Numbered from the stretch's first letter, positions 17,241 through 26,716 are shown. The stretch: DNA of 64,000 bases from Luteibacter sp. Sphag1AF (GCF_014192715.1 NZ_JACHYH010000007.1:124001-188000); one strand, 5' to 3'. Numbers and translations are program-made. The notes: generated from the sequence alone by a model not told the origin.

Positions 17241-17903
17241 TCAGCGAGTGGCCGTGGAAGATGAAATGGAGGGGTGGCGCATGCCGGCGGCGGCAAAGCG
17301 GATCAGATGCTCGGCCGCCTGCTCACGGTGGTCGCGCTCGGCGACGTCGTTCTTGCGCTGGATGATTCCGAAATCAGCCATGGCGTAGGTCAGGGCGCCG
17401 GTCACGATGTCCAGGCGCCAGTAAATGTCTTCCTTGGCCAGCCCGGGGAGCTGGCGGGCAAATTCGGTAGCGAACTGGCGCAGTACGTGACCGTAGTTGT
17501 CTGACAGGAAGCGGCGCAGGGTTTCGTTGTGCTCGGCATAGGCCCGGGCCAGTACGCGCACGAAGGCGGCCGCGCCGCCATCGGTGCGGGAAAGGTCAAG
17601 GGCGGGGCGGATGTAGGCGTCCAGCACGTCTTCCAGCTTCGTGTCCGGCTGGCCGGCGATGCGGGCGAGGGCAGACAGGCGCCGGGAGTTCAGCTCGTCG
17701 AGGCGACGGCGGAACACTTCCTCGATCAGCTTGTCCTTGGACCCGAAGTGGTAATTCACGGCCGCGAGGTTCACCTTGGCAGCCGCGGTGACCTGGCGCA
17801 GCGAGGCGCCGGCAAATCCGTGGGTTGCAAAGAGGGTTTCGGCGGCGCCGAGGATGCGCTCTTTGGTCGTGCGCTCCCGGGAGGCGAAGGGCGAGGCAGT
17901 CAT
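17241..17903 (-). CDS. TetR-family regulator of the fad operon (PsrA/FadR-like)
   Basis: A 220-residue TetR protein. The helix-turn-helix is at about residues 14-58 (ERILGAAETLFATHGFAGAS, VTAAAKVNLAAVNYHFGSK), and a C-terminal ligand domain ends near residue 210. It is the first gene of the operon, 43 bases before fadN. A 16-base palindrome 30 bases before its start matches the CAAAC-Nx-GTTTG site of the fatty-acid-responsive repressor PsrA. I infer a repressor of its own operon that is released by long-chain acyl ligands; the ligand is not proven. Confidence 0.9.
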   Translation of the reverse strand: MTASPFASRERTTKERILGAAETLFATHGFAGASLRQVTAAAKVNLAAVNYHFGSKDKLIEEVFRRRLDELNSRRLSALARIAGQPDTKLEDVLDAYIRPALDLSRTDGGAAAFVRVLARAYAEHNETLRRFLSDNYGHVLRQFATEFARQLPGLAKEDIYWRLDIVTGALTYAMADFGIIQRKNDVAERDHREQAAEHLIRFAAAGMRHPSISSSTATR

Positions 17904-17933
17904 CAGGAAATCCTCCGGCGGGCCTGGGGCGAA

Positions 17934-17949
17934 TCAAACGATCGTTTGA
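17934..17949. promoter_or_regulatory. PsrA-like operator of the fad operon
   Basis: TCAAACGATCGTTTGA is a perfect 16-base palindrome upstream of the TetR gene. It contains CAAAC and GTTTG half-sites spaced by four bases, the arrangement known for PsrA. A second full copy was not seen before fadN or fadA. The rest of the 231-base gap to ndk contains no gene. Confidence 0.72.
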
Positions 17950-18134
17950 GAATACGCCCGGCGCTGGCGCCCGGTCAAACCTGGCCGTTATCCGGCCTGC
18001 AAACGCCTTGCGATTGAGCTAGAATCTGTCAAGATTTCGTGAGCTAAGTACGTCATTCTCGACGCGTTTGGTCGCAAACTACTGGCAATCGCCCCCTGGG
18101 GGGCACCCTACCTATTTTCCCGGAGCAGACCCGT

Positions 18135-18560
18135 ATGGCGCTGGAGCGCACCCTTTCGATCATCAAGCCCGACGCCGTTGCCAAGAACGTCATCGGTGAA
18201 ATCTACTCGCGCTTTGAAAAGGCCGGCCTCAAGATCGTGGCTGCCCGCATGAAGCAGCTGTCGCGCGCCGATGCCGAAGGCTTCTACGCTGTTCACAAAG
18301 AGCGCCCGTTCTTCAACGCGCTGGTCGAGTTCATGATCTCCGGCCCGGTGATGATCCAGGCTCTGGAAGGCGAGAACGCCGTCCTCGCTCACCGCGACCT
18401 GATGGGCGCCACCAATCCGAAGGACGCGGCGCCGGGTACCATCCGCGCTGATTTCGCCGAGTCGATTGATGCCAACGCCGTTCACGGTTCGGACTCGCTC
18501 GAGAATGCGAAGATTGAAATCGCTTATTTCTTCGACGACGCGGACGTCGTGTCGCGCTGA
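18135..18560 (+). CDS. ndk: nucleoside diphosphate kinase
   Basis: A 141-residue enzyme that balances nucleoside triphosphate pools. It starts [18 protein letters not shown], has the substrate-binding region [16 protein letters not shown] and the phosphorylated histidine H117 in ANAVHGSDS. Length is standard. It is the first gene of the ndk-rlmN-pilW-rodZ run and the rlmN start follows only eight bases after the stop. Confidence 0.98.
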   Translation: MALERTLSIIKPDAVAKNVIGEIYSRFEKAGLKIVAARMKQLSRADAEGFYAVHKERPFFNALVEFMISGPVMIQALEGENAVLAHRDLMGATNPKDAAPGTIRADFAESIDANAVHGSDSLENAKIEIAYFFDDADVVSR

Positions 18561-18568
18561 GTAATGAC

Positions 18569-19693
18569 GTGAATCAGGCTGCAGACAAGGTCAATCTTCT
18601 CGACTTCGATCGCCAGGGGTTGCGCGACTATTTCGCGCAGCTCGGCGAGAAGCCCTATCGTGCCGAGCAGGTGATGAAGTGGATGTATCACCGCCTCGAA
18701 AGCGACTTCGAGAACATGACCGATGTCGGCAAGGCCCTTCGCGAAAAGCTTTCGGCGGTCTGCTATGTCGGGCCGCCGAAAACGATGTTCGACAAGGCCG
18801 CCATTGATGGCACCCACAAGTGGTTGCTTGGCATGGACGGTGGCAATGCCGTCGAAACGGTCTACATCCCCGAACCCACGCGCGGCACGCTTTGCGTGTC
18901 TTCGCAGGTAGGTTGTGCGCTGAACTGCCAGTTCTGCTCCACAGCTACCCAGGGCTTCAACCGCAACCTGTCCACCGCCGAAATCATCGGTCAGGTGTGG
19001 GTCGCGGCGCGTCATCTTGGCAATGTGACTCACCAGCAGCGCCGCATCACCAACGTGGTGATGATGGGCATGGGTGAGCCGCTTCTGAATTTCGACAACG
19101 TTGTCGCGGCCATGAGCCTCATGCGCGACGATCTGGGCTTCGGGCTGGCCAGCAAGCGCGTCACGCTGTCCACTGCCGGCCTCGTTCCGATGATCGACCG
19201 GCTGTCCACGGAAAGCGACGTGTCGCTCGCCGTCTCGCTGCATGCGGCCAACGACGAACTGCGCACGGAACTGGTGCCGCTCAACAAGCGTTACCCGCTG
19301 GCTGAGCTGCTGGCTGCCTGCAACCGCTACAACGAGCGTCGCCCGCGCACGCACATCACGTTCGAATACACCCTGATGAAGGGCGTCAACGATCAGCCCG
19401 AGCACGCGCGGCAGCTCATCAAGTTCATGCGTCGCGTGCATGGGCGCAACAAGGTCAACCTGATTCCCTTCAATCCGTTCCCCGGTACTCGCTTCGAGCG
19501 CTCCGACGCTACGGTGATCCGCGACTTCCAGACCCAGCTGCTCAGCGCTGGCGTTCTGACGATGCTGCGGCGCACGCGCGGCGACGATATCGACGCGGCA
19601 TGCGGTCAGTTGAAGGGGCAGGTGCTCGATCGTACCCGCCGGCAGGCGGAATTCCGCAAGAAGCTCGAAGAGGGATCGGTGAATGCGGCTTGA
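18569..19693 (+). CDS. rlmN: dual-specificity 23S rRNA (A2503) / tRNA (A37) C2-methyltransferase
   Basis: A 374-residue radical SAM enzyme. The cluster cysteines are C116, C120 and C123 in [20 protein letters not shown] further cysteine in [12 protein letters not shown] near the C-terminus is the methyl-carrying residue of the family. Other conserved parts are [13 protein letters not shown] and [16 protein letters not shown]. It starts with GTG at 18569, since the nearby ATG at 18563 is immediately followed by a stop. The gene overlaps pilW by 11 bases. Confidence 0.97.
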   Translation: MNQAADKVNLLDFDRQGLRDYFAQLGEKPYRAEQVMKWMYHRLESDFENMTDVGKALREKLSAVCYVGPPKTMFDKAAIDGTHKWLLGMDGGNAVETVYIPEPTRGTLCVSSQVGCALNCQFCSTATQGFNRNLSTAEIIGQVWVAARHLGNVTHQQRRITNVVMMGMGEPLLNFDNVVAAMSLMRDDLGFGLASKRVTLSTAGLVPMIDRLSTESDVSLAVSLHAANDELRTELVPLNKRYPLAELLAACNRYNERRPRTHITFEYTLMKGVNDQPEHARQLIKFMRRVHGRNKVNLIPFNPFPGTRFERSDATVIRDFQTQLLSAGVLTMLRRTRGDDIDAACGQLKGQVLDRTRRQAEFRKKLEEGSVNAA

Positions 19694-20450
19694 GCGGTGG
19701 GGGATGGTGTTGCTGCTGGCGCTGGCCAGCGTGGGGTGCTCAGGCAACTCCACCGGGCTTCGTGAGCCGAGTGCAGCCGACAAGAAAGCTGAGGGGGCTC
19801 AGGTACACACCGAACTCGGGCAGCGCTACATGCAGAACGGCGATCTGCAGGGCGCGCTTGAGAAACTGAATAAGGCACTGCAGTTCGATCCGAACTACGC
19901 GCCCGCACATACCGTGATCGCGGTGCTGTTCGAGCGCATTGGCGACTATCCCAACGCCGAGCTGCACTATCGCAAGGCGGCTGAGCTGGAGCCGAAGAAG
20001 GGCGCGGCCAACAACAATCTGGCCGTATTCCTGTGCAAGGAAGGCAAGGTTCCCGAGGCGCAGGGCTTTTTCACCCGCGCGCTGGCCGATCCTTTCTATG
20101 ACACGCCGGACCTGGCCATGGCCAATGCCGGTACGTGCCTGCTGAACAACAACGACCTTCCGGGCGCCGAAGTCTGGTTCCGCAAGGCGCTGGATCGCAA
20201 TCCGGCCAACGGGGACGCTCTGTATCAGGTCGCCCGCGTGCTGTACCTTAAGAACGATGCATTCCGTGCTCGCGCCTTCCTTCAGCGTTATGAAGCGCTG
20301 GGGTTGGTGAGCCCGGATTCCCTGAAGCTCGGTCACGATATCGAGCTCCGTCTGGGCAACGGGGAGGTTGCCCGGGACTACGCCAAGCGCCTGCGAGAGA
20401 GGTTCCCGGATTCGGAGCCCGCACGCGCCCTCGATGCCAATGCACCTTAA
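19683..20450 (+). CDS. pilW: type IV pilus biogenesis/stability lipoprotein with TPR repeats
   Basis: A 255-residue lipoprotein with signal [19 protein letters not shown] (lipobox ASVGC, C19). At least five tetratricopeptide repeats run from about residue 40 to 200, for example [20 protein letters not shown] and [19 protein letters not shown]. This is PilW/PilF, the outer-membrane pilotin that helps PilQ secretin assemble. It is in the rlmN-pilW-rodZ order usual for type IV pilus-bearing gammaproteobacteria. Pilus structural genes are outside the window. The gene abuts rodZ directly. Confidence 0.93.
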   Translation: MRLERWGMVLLLALASVGCSGNSTGLREPSAADKKAEGAQVHTELGQRYMQNGDLQGALEKLNKALQFDPNYAPAHTVIAVLFERIGDYPNAELHYRKAAELEPKKGAANNNLAVFLCKEGKVPEAQGFFTRALADPFYDTPDLAMANAGTCLLNNNDLPGAEVWFRKALDRNPANGDALYQVARVLYLKNDAFRARAFLQRYEALGLVSPDSLKLGHDIELRLGNGEVARDYAKRLRERFPDSEPARALDANAP

Positions 20451-21491
20451 ATGACATCCGTACAGTCAAATACACCGGGGCATGACGACCGCGAGCAGGA
20501 TCTTTTCGCCGGTCAGAATGTAAATGCACCCATGGAGGACGCCGTGGAGCACCAGAGCGAACATCCACCGGCAGGCGAGGGTCGGGTAATTATCGACCTT
20601 CCCGAAGCCATGATCTTCGGATCGCGACTGCGCGCTGCGCGCGAGGCGCGTGAATTGACGGTCGAAAGCTGTGGCCAGGCCCTGCGCCTGCCCAGCCGGC
20701 TGCTGCGCCAGCTGGAAGCTGGCGAATACGGCGGCATTGATTACCAGGTTTACCTTGCCGGTTACCTCACCAAGTACGGTCGTCACGTGGGCCTGGACGA
20801 GGCTGCCATCGAGACGGAGCTTGCGCGCCTCACACCGCGCCAGCCCGATCTGGTGGTCACGGGCGGCGTGTCGCACTCCCGGTATCTGCTTGAGCGTTAC
20901 CTTACCGCCGCCACGTATGTGGTGCTGACCGCTGTGATCGTGGTTCCCATGGTGTGGCTGGGCGTGCGTGGCACGCTGGACCGGGACATGGCCCGGCTTT
21001 CGCCGCTGGATGCTGCCCCGGTAGCCCAGCAGGATGCGCCGGCCGCCGCATCTTCGGTCAGCACGGTGGCATCGGTGGATGCCAGGCCTGCCGCCCCGGC
21101 TGCGGAGCCCCGCCAGGAAGAGCAGACCCTGTGGGCATCGATGGTACCGCCCTCGATGGACCACGCGTCGCAGCGTCCAGCCGTCGCGCCGGTGCCTGCC
21201 GTGGCGGAAGCGTCGGGTTCGGGTCATAGCCTCACGCTGAGTCTGCCGTCCGCCAGCTGGGTGGAAGTCACCGCCGCCGATGGCTCGCGTCTGGAATACG
21301 GTCTGCTGCCAGCCGGCACCCAGAAGTCCTACAGCAGCGAGTCCACCATGGACGTGCGCATCGGCAACGCCACGGGGGCCGAGGCCACGCTGGACGGCCA
21401 GCCTGTTCAGCTTGACGGCTTCCGCCGCGCCAACGTCGCACGCTTCCGCGTGGACGTTCGTGACGGCAAGGCAACGCCGATCTCCTTCTGA
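20451..21491 (+). CDS. rodZ: RodZ-like cell-shape protein (helix-turn-helix, TM, DUF4115)
   Basis: A 346-residue protein with an N-terminal Cro/HTH_25 domain at about residues 50-120 (FGSRLRAAREARELTVESCG, SRLLRQLEAGEYGGIDYQVY), one membrane segment near 155-172, an Ala/Pro-rich periplasmic linker, and a C-terminal DUF4115 beta domain (LTLSLPSASWVEVTAADGSR). RodZ links MreB to the elongation machinery. The ATG follows the pilW TAA without a gap. In many relatives ispG and hisS come next; here they do not. Confidence 0.9.
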   Translation: MTSVQSNTPGHDDREQDLFAGQNVNAPMEDAVEHQSEHPPAGEGRVIIDLPEAMIFGSRLRAAREARELTVESCGQALRLPSRLLRQLEAGEYGGIDYQVYLAGYLTKYGRHVGLDEAAIETELARLTPRQPDLVVTGGVSHSRYLLERYLTAATYVVLTAVIVVPMVWLGVRGTLDRDMARLSPLDAAPVAQQDAPAAASSVSTVASVDARPAAPAAEPRQEEQTLWASMVPPSMDHASQRPAVAPVPAVAEASGSGHSLTLSLPSASWVEVTAADGSRLEYGLLPAGTQKSYSSESTMDVRIGNATGAEATLDGQPVQLDGFRRANVARFRVDVRDGKATPISF

Positions 21492-21498
21492 ACGCGTT

Positions 21499-21523
21499 CC
21501 GGGTCGTCAATATGACGGCCCGG
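21499..21523 (+). terminator. hairpin after rodZ, possible weak terminator
   Basis: CCGGGTCGTCA / TGACGGCCCGG forms an 11-base stem with one G-U pair and a 3-base loop, eight bases past the rodZ stop. No T tract follows, so it may only slow transcription or protect the message. The remaining bases before yfgM hold no gene. Confidence 0.45.
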
Positions 21524-21650
21524 CGCTCGTTCCGGCGCCGTTCGCGCGCGCTTTCGGTTATGCTTCCCTATTATTCCGGCCTGCTGCTTCCCGCGGCGGG
21601 CTTCATGGCTCTCAATGGTTTTTACTGCGCGGAGCGCAGTGGGTGATTGC

Positions 21651-22301
21651 ATGGCATTCGACGTTTACGACGACTACGAACAGGGCGAACGCGTCCAGCA
21701 ATGGCTGCGCAAGAACGGTGTATCCATCATCGTGGGTATCGTTCTTGGCCTCGTGCTGATCTTCGGCTGGCAGCAGTGGAAGAGCCACAAGGCCAACCAC
21801 AACGAAGCCGCTGGCGCCGAGTACCAGGCGTTGCAGGTCGCCGTGGCCGCCAGCAAGACCACCGAGATCGACGTGCGCACCGACACGCTGATGAAAGACT
21901 TCAGCGACAGCTCCTACGCCGTGTTTGCGGTGGGTGAGCGCGCGCAGCGCAACGTCATCGCAGGCAAGCTGGATGCCGCGCTTGCCGACCTCGAATGGGC
22001 AAAGGCTCATGCGAAGGATGAAACCCTCAAGACGCTCGTCACGCTGCGCAGTGCGCAGGTGCAGATCGCCCAGAACAAGCCGAACGATGCCATTGCCACG
22101 GTGGATGGCATCGCGGGTAACACGTTTACGTCGCTGAAGCAGGAACTCCGCGGCGATGCGCTGGTCAAGCTTGGACGCTCCGACGATGCGCGCAAGGCCT
22201 ACCAGGCCGCGATATCGGCGATGAGCGAAAGTGCGCCGCAACGCGGCGTCGTTCAATCGAAACTCGATGATCTGGCTGTGGCCGGGAAGCAGGGTGCATG
22301 A
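21651..22301 (+). CDS. yfgM: YfgM-like ancillary SecYEG translocon subunit
   Basis: A 216-residue inner-membrane protein: short cytoplasmic N-terminus, one membrane segment near residues 24-40 (VSIIVGIVLGLVLIFGWQQW), and a periplasmic TPR-like domain (GKLDAALADLEWAKAHAKDE). YfgM binds the Sec translocon and PpiD and hands clients to periplasmic chaperones. I chose ATG 21651 (MAFDVYDDYEQ), the conserved family start, rather than an ATG 12 codons earlier. It overlaps bamB by four bases, a conserved neighbour. Confidence 0.92.
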   Translation: MAFDVYDDYEQGERVQQWLRKNGVSIIVGIVLGLVLIFGWQQWKSHKANHNEAAGAEYQALQVAVAASKTTEIDVRTDTLMKDFSDSSYAVFAVGERAQRNVIAGKLDAALADLEWAKAHAKDETLKTLVTLRSAQVQIAQNKPNDAIATVDGIAGNTFTSLKQELRGDALVKLGRSDDARKAYQAAISAMSESAPQRGVVQSKLDDLAVAGKQGA

Positions 22302-23503
22302 AACGTTTTTGGGCTATCGCGTTGACCTCGTCGCTGGTCGTTCTGGCCGGCTGCCATTCGTTCAAGAAGGAAAACGTCGAGCCGCCGACTCCGCTGGCAA
22401 AAGATTTCAAGCCAACGGTCACCGTGACGCGTGTGTGGAAATCCAGCCTGGGTGACGGCGCCGCCGCCACCGGCGTGCGTATGCGTCCGGTCGTTTCTGA
22501 TGGCGTGCTCTACGCCGCCAGCACCGACGGCAAAATTGCCGCCTTTGATGCCGCCAGCGGCAAGCAGCTTTGGGAAAAGAGCACCCGTACCCACGGCTGG
22601 TTCGGCTGGGGCGACAAGAAAACCATTCGTCCGGATGCGCTGTTCTCCGGCGGTCCTGCTGTCTCGGGTGACCTCGTCGCCGTTGGCACGCTGGACGGCC
22701 ACGTCTACGGCATCAATGCCAAGGACGGTTCGCGCCGCTGGGAAGCCGAGGTTTCCTCCGAAGTCATCACCGCTCCGGCTATCGTCGGTGACCTGGTGGT
22801 GGCCCGCACCAACGATGGCCGCATCTATGGCCTCGATGCCACCACCGGTGAGCGTCGCTGGGCGTATGACCAGTCCATCGTGCCGCTGCTCAGCCTGCGC
22901 GGCAACGGCCGCCTCCTGGTCGCCAACGGCGTGATCTTCATGGGCACCGACGCCGGCAAGCTGGTGGCGCTGCGTCTTGATAACGGCGAGAAGCTCTGGG
23001 AGCAGTCGCTTGCCAGTGGCGAAGGCCGCACCGAGATTGATCGCCTCAGCGATTCCGACGGCGCCGTGGTTCTGGATGGCACCACGCTCTATGCCGCGGC
23101 TTACCACGGTGAGCTGGTGGCCATTGATGGTCCCAGCGGTCGCCCGTTGTGGAATCACGCGTTCTCCACGTTCACCTCGCTGGACGTGCATGAAAATGCC
23201 GTTCTCGGCGCTGACGACCAGTCGAGCCTGTACGCGTTCGACAAGTCCGGCGGCGCCAGCATCTGGAAGCAGGACGGTCTGAAGTACCGTTGGCTCACCG
23301 GTCCCGCTGTTCAGGGCAGCTACGCCGTCGTCGGCGACATGGAAGGCTATGTGCATTGGGTCAACACGACCGATGGCAGCCTGGCCGGTCGCGAGCGCCT
23401 GTCGAAGAAGCCCATCCGCGCCCAGCCCCTCGTGGTTGGCGATACCGTGTATGTCGAAGATGTCGAGGGTCATATTGGCGCCTATCGCATCGCGACACCC
23501 TGA
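22298..23503 (+). CDS. bamB: outer-membrane protein assembly lipoprotein BamB
   Basis: A 401-residue lipoprotein with signal ending LVVLAGC (C19), then an eight-bladed beta-propeller of PQQ-type repeats. The repeating motif appears as LYAASTDGKIAAFDAASGKQ, VYGINAKDGSRRWEAEV and IYGLDATTGERRWAYDQ. It is part of the BAM complex that inserts beta-barrels in the outer membrane. The ATGA overlap with yfgM indicates coupling. The neighbour order yfgM-bamB-der is conserved in gammaproteobacteria. Confidence 0.96.
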   Translation: MKRFWAIALTSSLVVLAGCHSFKKENVEPPTPLAKDFKPTVTVTRVWKSSLGDGAAATGVRMRPVVSDGVLYAASTDGKIAAFDAASGKQLWEKSTRTHGWFGWGDKKTIRPDALFSGGPAVSGDLVAVGTLDGHVYGINAKDGSRRWEAEVSSEVITAPAIVGDLVVARTNDGRIYGLDATTGERRWAYDQSIVPLLSLRGNGRLLVANGVIFMGTDAGKLVALRLDNGEKLWEQSLASGEGRTEIDRLSDSDGAVVLDGTTLYAAAYHGELVAIDGPSGRPLWNHAFSTFTSLDVHENAVLGADDQSSLYAFDKSGGASIWKQDGLKYRWLTGPAVQGSYAVVGDMEGYVHWVNTTDGSLAGRERLSKKPIRAQPLVVGDTVYVEDVEGHIGAYRIATP

Positions 23504-23525
23504 TTTTTAGGATTAATGCGTTCCC

Positions 23526-24923
23526 ATGTTGCCCGTCGTCGCTCTGGTCGGTCGTCCCAATGTCGGTAAATCGACCATCTTCAATGCGCTGACGCGTAGC
23601 CGGGACGCTCTTGTCGCGGATATGCCAGGCGTCACCCGTGATCGCCATTACGGCGTTTGCCGCCTGGCCGAACGGCCCTTCGTGGTTGTCGATACCGGTG
23701 GTCTGTCCGGTAGCGACGAAGGCATCGAAGGCCTGACCGCCCAGCAGGTCCGTCTCGCTATCGAAGAGGCGAACCTGCTTGTTTTCGTGGTGGACGCCCG
23801 TGACGGCGTACTGCCTCTGGATGCCGCCATCCTTGGTGAACTGCGCCGCAGCGGCAAGCCGCTGGTCGTGGTCGTCAACAAGGTGGACGGCACCGACGAG
23901 CAGACCTCGCTTGGCGAGTTCGCATCCTTTGGTGTTGCCTCCACGTTGCCCATGTCTGCTGCCCACAACCGTGGTGTGGACGTGCTGGTGGCAACGGCGC
24001 TGCCGCACCTGCCGGATGACCGTGACGATGATCCGGGCCTGGAAGACTCCGGCATCCGCGTGGCCATCGTGGGTCGTCCGAACGCCGGCAAGTCCACGCT
24101 CATCAATCGCCTGCTGGGTGAAGACCGCCTTATCGTGTCCGACATGGCAGGCACCACCCGCGATCCCATCCGCGTTTCGCTGGAGCGCGATGGCAAGAAG
24201 TACACCCTGATCGACACGGCCGGCGTACGTCGCCGCGCCCGCGTTGAAGAGGCCGTGGAGAAGTTCAGCGTCATCAAGACGCTGCAGTCCATTGCGGCTT
24301 CGCAGGTCACCATTGTGCTGGTCGATGCACGCGAGAACCTGGCTGACCAGGATCTCACGCTGATCGGTCACGCCATCGAGGAAGGCCGCGCGCTGGTCAT
24401 CGCCGTCAACAAGTGGGACGGCATGGATTCCTACGCGCGTGAGCAGTGCCAGCGCGCACTGGAACGCCGCCTTCAGTTCGTGGACTGGTCCAAGCAGGTG
24501 TTCATTTCGGCACTGCATGGCTCGGGCCTGAAGGAGCTGATGAAGGCCGTGGTGCGCGCGCATTCCGCCGCTACCCGCGTGCTTACATCCTCCGAACTCA
24601 CCCGTACGCTGGAAAAGGCTTACGAGGCTTATCAGCCGCCGCTGGTTCGTGGTCATGCGCCGAAACTGCGCTACGCCCATCCGGGCGGTACCAATCCGCC
24701 GACCATCGTGATTCACGGCAGCCGCACCAAGCACATCGCGCCTGCGTATCGCCGGTATCTGGAAGGGTTTTTCCGCAAGCGCTTCAAGCTGGAAGGCACG
24801 CCCATCCGCATTGATTTCCGCGATGGCGAAAACCCGTTTGCAGGCCGCAAGAATCCGCTTTCCGATGCCCAGGCGCGTCGCCGCCAGCGCATCATCCGCA
24901 ACGCCAAGCGCCGCGAGAAGTAA
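23526..24923 (+). CDS. der: ribosome biogenesis GTPase Der (EngA)
   Basis: A 465-residue protein with two consecutive GTPase domains and a C-terminal KH-like domain. The first P-loop is GRPNVGKSTIFNAL near residue 8 and the second GRPNAGKSTLINRL near 185, each followed by its own DTGG/DTAG and NKVD/NKWD motifs. The tail ends in a basic stretch (RRRQRIIRNAKRREK). It assists 50S subunit assembly. Length and arrangement are standard. Confidence 0.98.
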   Translation: MLPVVALVGRPNVGKSTIFNALTRSRDALVADMPGVTRDRHYGVCRLAERPFVVVDTGGLSGSDEGIEGLTAQQVRLAIEEANLLVFVVDARDGVLPLDAAILGELRRSGKPLVVVVNKVDGTDEQTSLGEFASFGVASTLPMSAAHNRGVDVLVATALPHLPDDRDDDPGLEDSGIRVAIVGRPNAGKSTLINRLLGEDRLIVSDMAGTTRDPIRVSLERDGKKYTLIDTAGVRRRARVEEAVEKFSVIKTLQSIAASQVTIVLVDARENLADQDLTLIGHAIEEGRALVIAVNKWDGMDSYAREQCQRALERRLQFVDWSKQVFISALHGSGLKELMKAVVRAHSAATRVLTSSELTRTLEKAYEAYQPPLVRGHAPKLRYAHPGGTNPPTIVIHGSRTKHIAPAYRRYLEGFFRKRFKLEGTPIRIDFRDGENPFAGRKNPLSDAQARRRQRIIRNAKRREK

Positions 24924-24950
24924 TCGCGGTCTCCGCCCGGGAGTAACCTC

Positions 24951-26120
24951 GTGACCGATACGCCCAACCGTGACCAATGGCTCGCGGCATTGCGCGAGCG
25001 GATCAACGAGGTTTCGCCGGCCGAGGCTTTTGGCAGGCAAGCAGCAGGCGCATTACTCATCGACGTGCGCGAGGATGCGGAGCGCACCTCGGGCACGCCC
25101 GTGGGCGCGCACGGGCTGTCCCGCAGTTTCCTTGAACTGCGCATCGAGGCGCTGGAGCCTGTGCGCTCGCGCGACATCCTTCTTCTGTGCGGCAGCGGCC
25201 AGCGTTCCCTGCTGGCTGCGGAAGCTTTGCAGCGTCTGGGCTACACCCGTGTCAGCTCCGTGGCCGGTGGCTTCCATGCATGGAAGGCGGCCGCGCTGCC
25301 GACCGTGGTCGGCGCGATGGACGTGGATGCCGCCGAGCGCTACAGCCGTCAGATGCTGCTTCCGCAGGTCGGTGAAGCCGGGCAGGCGACACTGGCTCAA
25401 TCGCGTGTCGTCATCATCGGTGTCGGGGGGCTGGGCTCGCCCGCCATGCTGTATCTGGCCGCAGCCGGCGTGGGTCATCTCACCCTGATTGACGACGACC
25501 GCGTCGAACGCTCCAACCTGCATCGGCAAGTGGTCCATACCGACAGCCGGGTAGGGATGCCGAAGGCCGAGTCGGCGCGCATGACGTTGCTGGCACTGAA
25601 CCCGCGCATCACAGTGGACGTTCGCCTGGAGCGATTGCAGGCCGATAACGTCGAAGACCTGCTGCGCGGACATCACCTCGTGGTGGACGGAGCCGACAAT
25701 TTCGCCACCCGTTATCTTCTGGCCGCAGCCACCCGGCGCTTGTCGCTGCCCATGGTTTACGCGGCCATCGAGCGCTTCACCGGACAGGTGAGCGTGTTTG
25801 ATCCGCGCAACGACACCTCACCCTGCTATCGCTGCCTGTTCCCGGAGCCGCCCTCGGCCGCCGATGCGCCCAATTGCAGCGAGGCGGGTGTGCTGGGTGT
25901 TTTGCCGGGCGTGGTGGGGCTCTTGCAGGCCACGGAGGCACTTAAGATGTTGCTTGATATGGGTGAGAAATTAATCGGAAGATTATTGACTTATGACGCA
26001 TTATTAATGCGTTTTCGAGAATTGCGCCTCCCGCGCGACCCGGAGTGCCCCGGCTGCGGCGCCCATGCCCACTTCGCCGGTTACGTCGATCTCGAACGGA
26101 TGTGCTCGGCCGCTGGCTAA
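24951..26120 (+). CDS. rhodanese-MoeB/ThiF fusion, E1-like adenylyltransferase
   Basis: A 389-residue protein starting at GTG. Residues 1 to about 120 form a rhodanese domain with active-site loop LLCGSGQRS and the closing GGFHAWKAA. Residues from about 125 form a MoeB/ThiF adenylating domain: YSRQMLLPQVGEAGQ, the nucleotide loop IIGVGGLGSPAMLYLAAAG, the RSNLHRQV arginine motif, and paired zinc cysteines CYRC and CPGCG. Such fusions activate the C-terminus of MoaD/ThiS-like sulfur carriers and pass sulfur to it. The rhodanese is N-terminal, opposite to eukaryotic Uba4/MOCS3. About 25 codons near 25946-26020 use AT-rich rare codons unlike the rest of the gene. Confidence 0.9.
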   Translation: MTDTPNRDQWLAALRERINEVSPAEAFGRQAAGALLIDVREDAERTSGTPVGAHGLSRSFLELRIEALEPVRSRDILLLCGSGQRSLLAAEALQRLGYTRVSSVAGGFHAWKAAALPTVVGAMDVDAAERYSRQMLLPQVGEAGQATLAQSRVVIIGVGGLGSPAMLYLAAAGVGHLTLIDDDRVERSNLHRQVVHTDSRVGMPKAESARMTLLALNPRITVDVRLERLQADNVEDLLRGHHLVVDGADNFATRYLLAAATRRLSLPMVYAAIERFTGQVSVFDPRNDTSPCYRCLFPEPPSAADAPNCSEAGVLGVLPGVVGLLQATEALKMLLDMGEKLIGRLLTYDALLMRFRELRLPRDPECPGCGAHAHFAGYVDLERMCSAAG

Positions 26121-26716
26121 CGTGCGCCAGGCTTCCCGAGGACGTCTGCGGGAATCATGGAATACATCGCCGCGTCCACGGCTTCGCCGCGAAGCACGAG
26201 CCGGTTGCGCGCAATGCCTTCCAGCTGTCCGCCAATGGCCTGGGCCGTTTTCCGGCTGGGCACATTCGTCGTGGCGACCACGATTTCCAGGCGCGTGACG
26301 CCCACCGTGGCAAACGCGTATTCCGCGGCAAGTCGTCCGGCTGCGCGGGCGATGCCTTGGCCCTGTGAGGATTGGCGTACCCAGTAGCCCAGGTTCGCGA
26401 AGCGATGCTCGCGGTTGCGCTGATTGATGCCGATGCCTCCAAGGTATGCATCGGATGCAGCATCAACGATGGCCAGTTCGTACTCGTCACCCGTGAACCA
26501 CGAGCGCAGGCAATACTCGATCCAGTCCTGCGCACTCTTGAGGTTGTAGCCTGGGTTGCACCAGTCCTGCCAGCGACCCACGGTGTCGATGGATTCGCCC
26601 ACAGCCTCGGCCATGGCGGCTGCATCCGTGTGCCGATACGGGCGCAGCGCAACGCGACCGCGTTGCAGGTCACGCGGGTACGGCAATACGGCAGGCGTGG
26701 GTGGTGCGGTTTCCAT
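26117..26716 (-). CDS. GNAT-family N-acetyltransferase (RimJ/RimL-like)
   Basis: A 199-residue acetyltransferase. Acetyl-CoA binding is indicated by [20 protein letters not shown] near residue 115, preceded by [20 protein letters not shown] and followed by [20 protein letters not shown]. This order matches the RimJ/RimL protein N-terminal acetyltransferase type, but the substrate is unknown. Its stop overlaps the stop of the convergent rhodanese-MoeB gene. It is divergent from folD, 67 bases apart. Confidence 0.85.
   Translation of the reverse strand: METAPPTPAVLPYPRDLQRGRVALRPYRHTDAAAMAEAVGESIDTVGRWQDWCNPGYNLKSAQDWIEYCLRSWFTGDEYELAIVDAASDAYLGGIGINQRNREHRFANLGYWVRQSSQGQGIARAAGRLAAEYAFATVGVTRLEIVVATTNVPSRKTAQAIGGQLEGIARNRLVLRGEAVDAAMYSMIPADVLGKPGAR

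Noticed and set aside
18008-18030. Promoter boxes of ndk
   Set aside because: TTGCGA and TAGAAT occur, but the spacing is far too short for a sigma-70 promoter, so no call is made.
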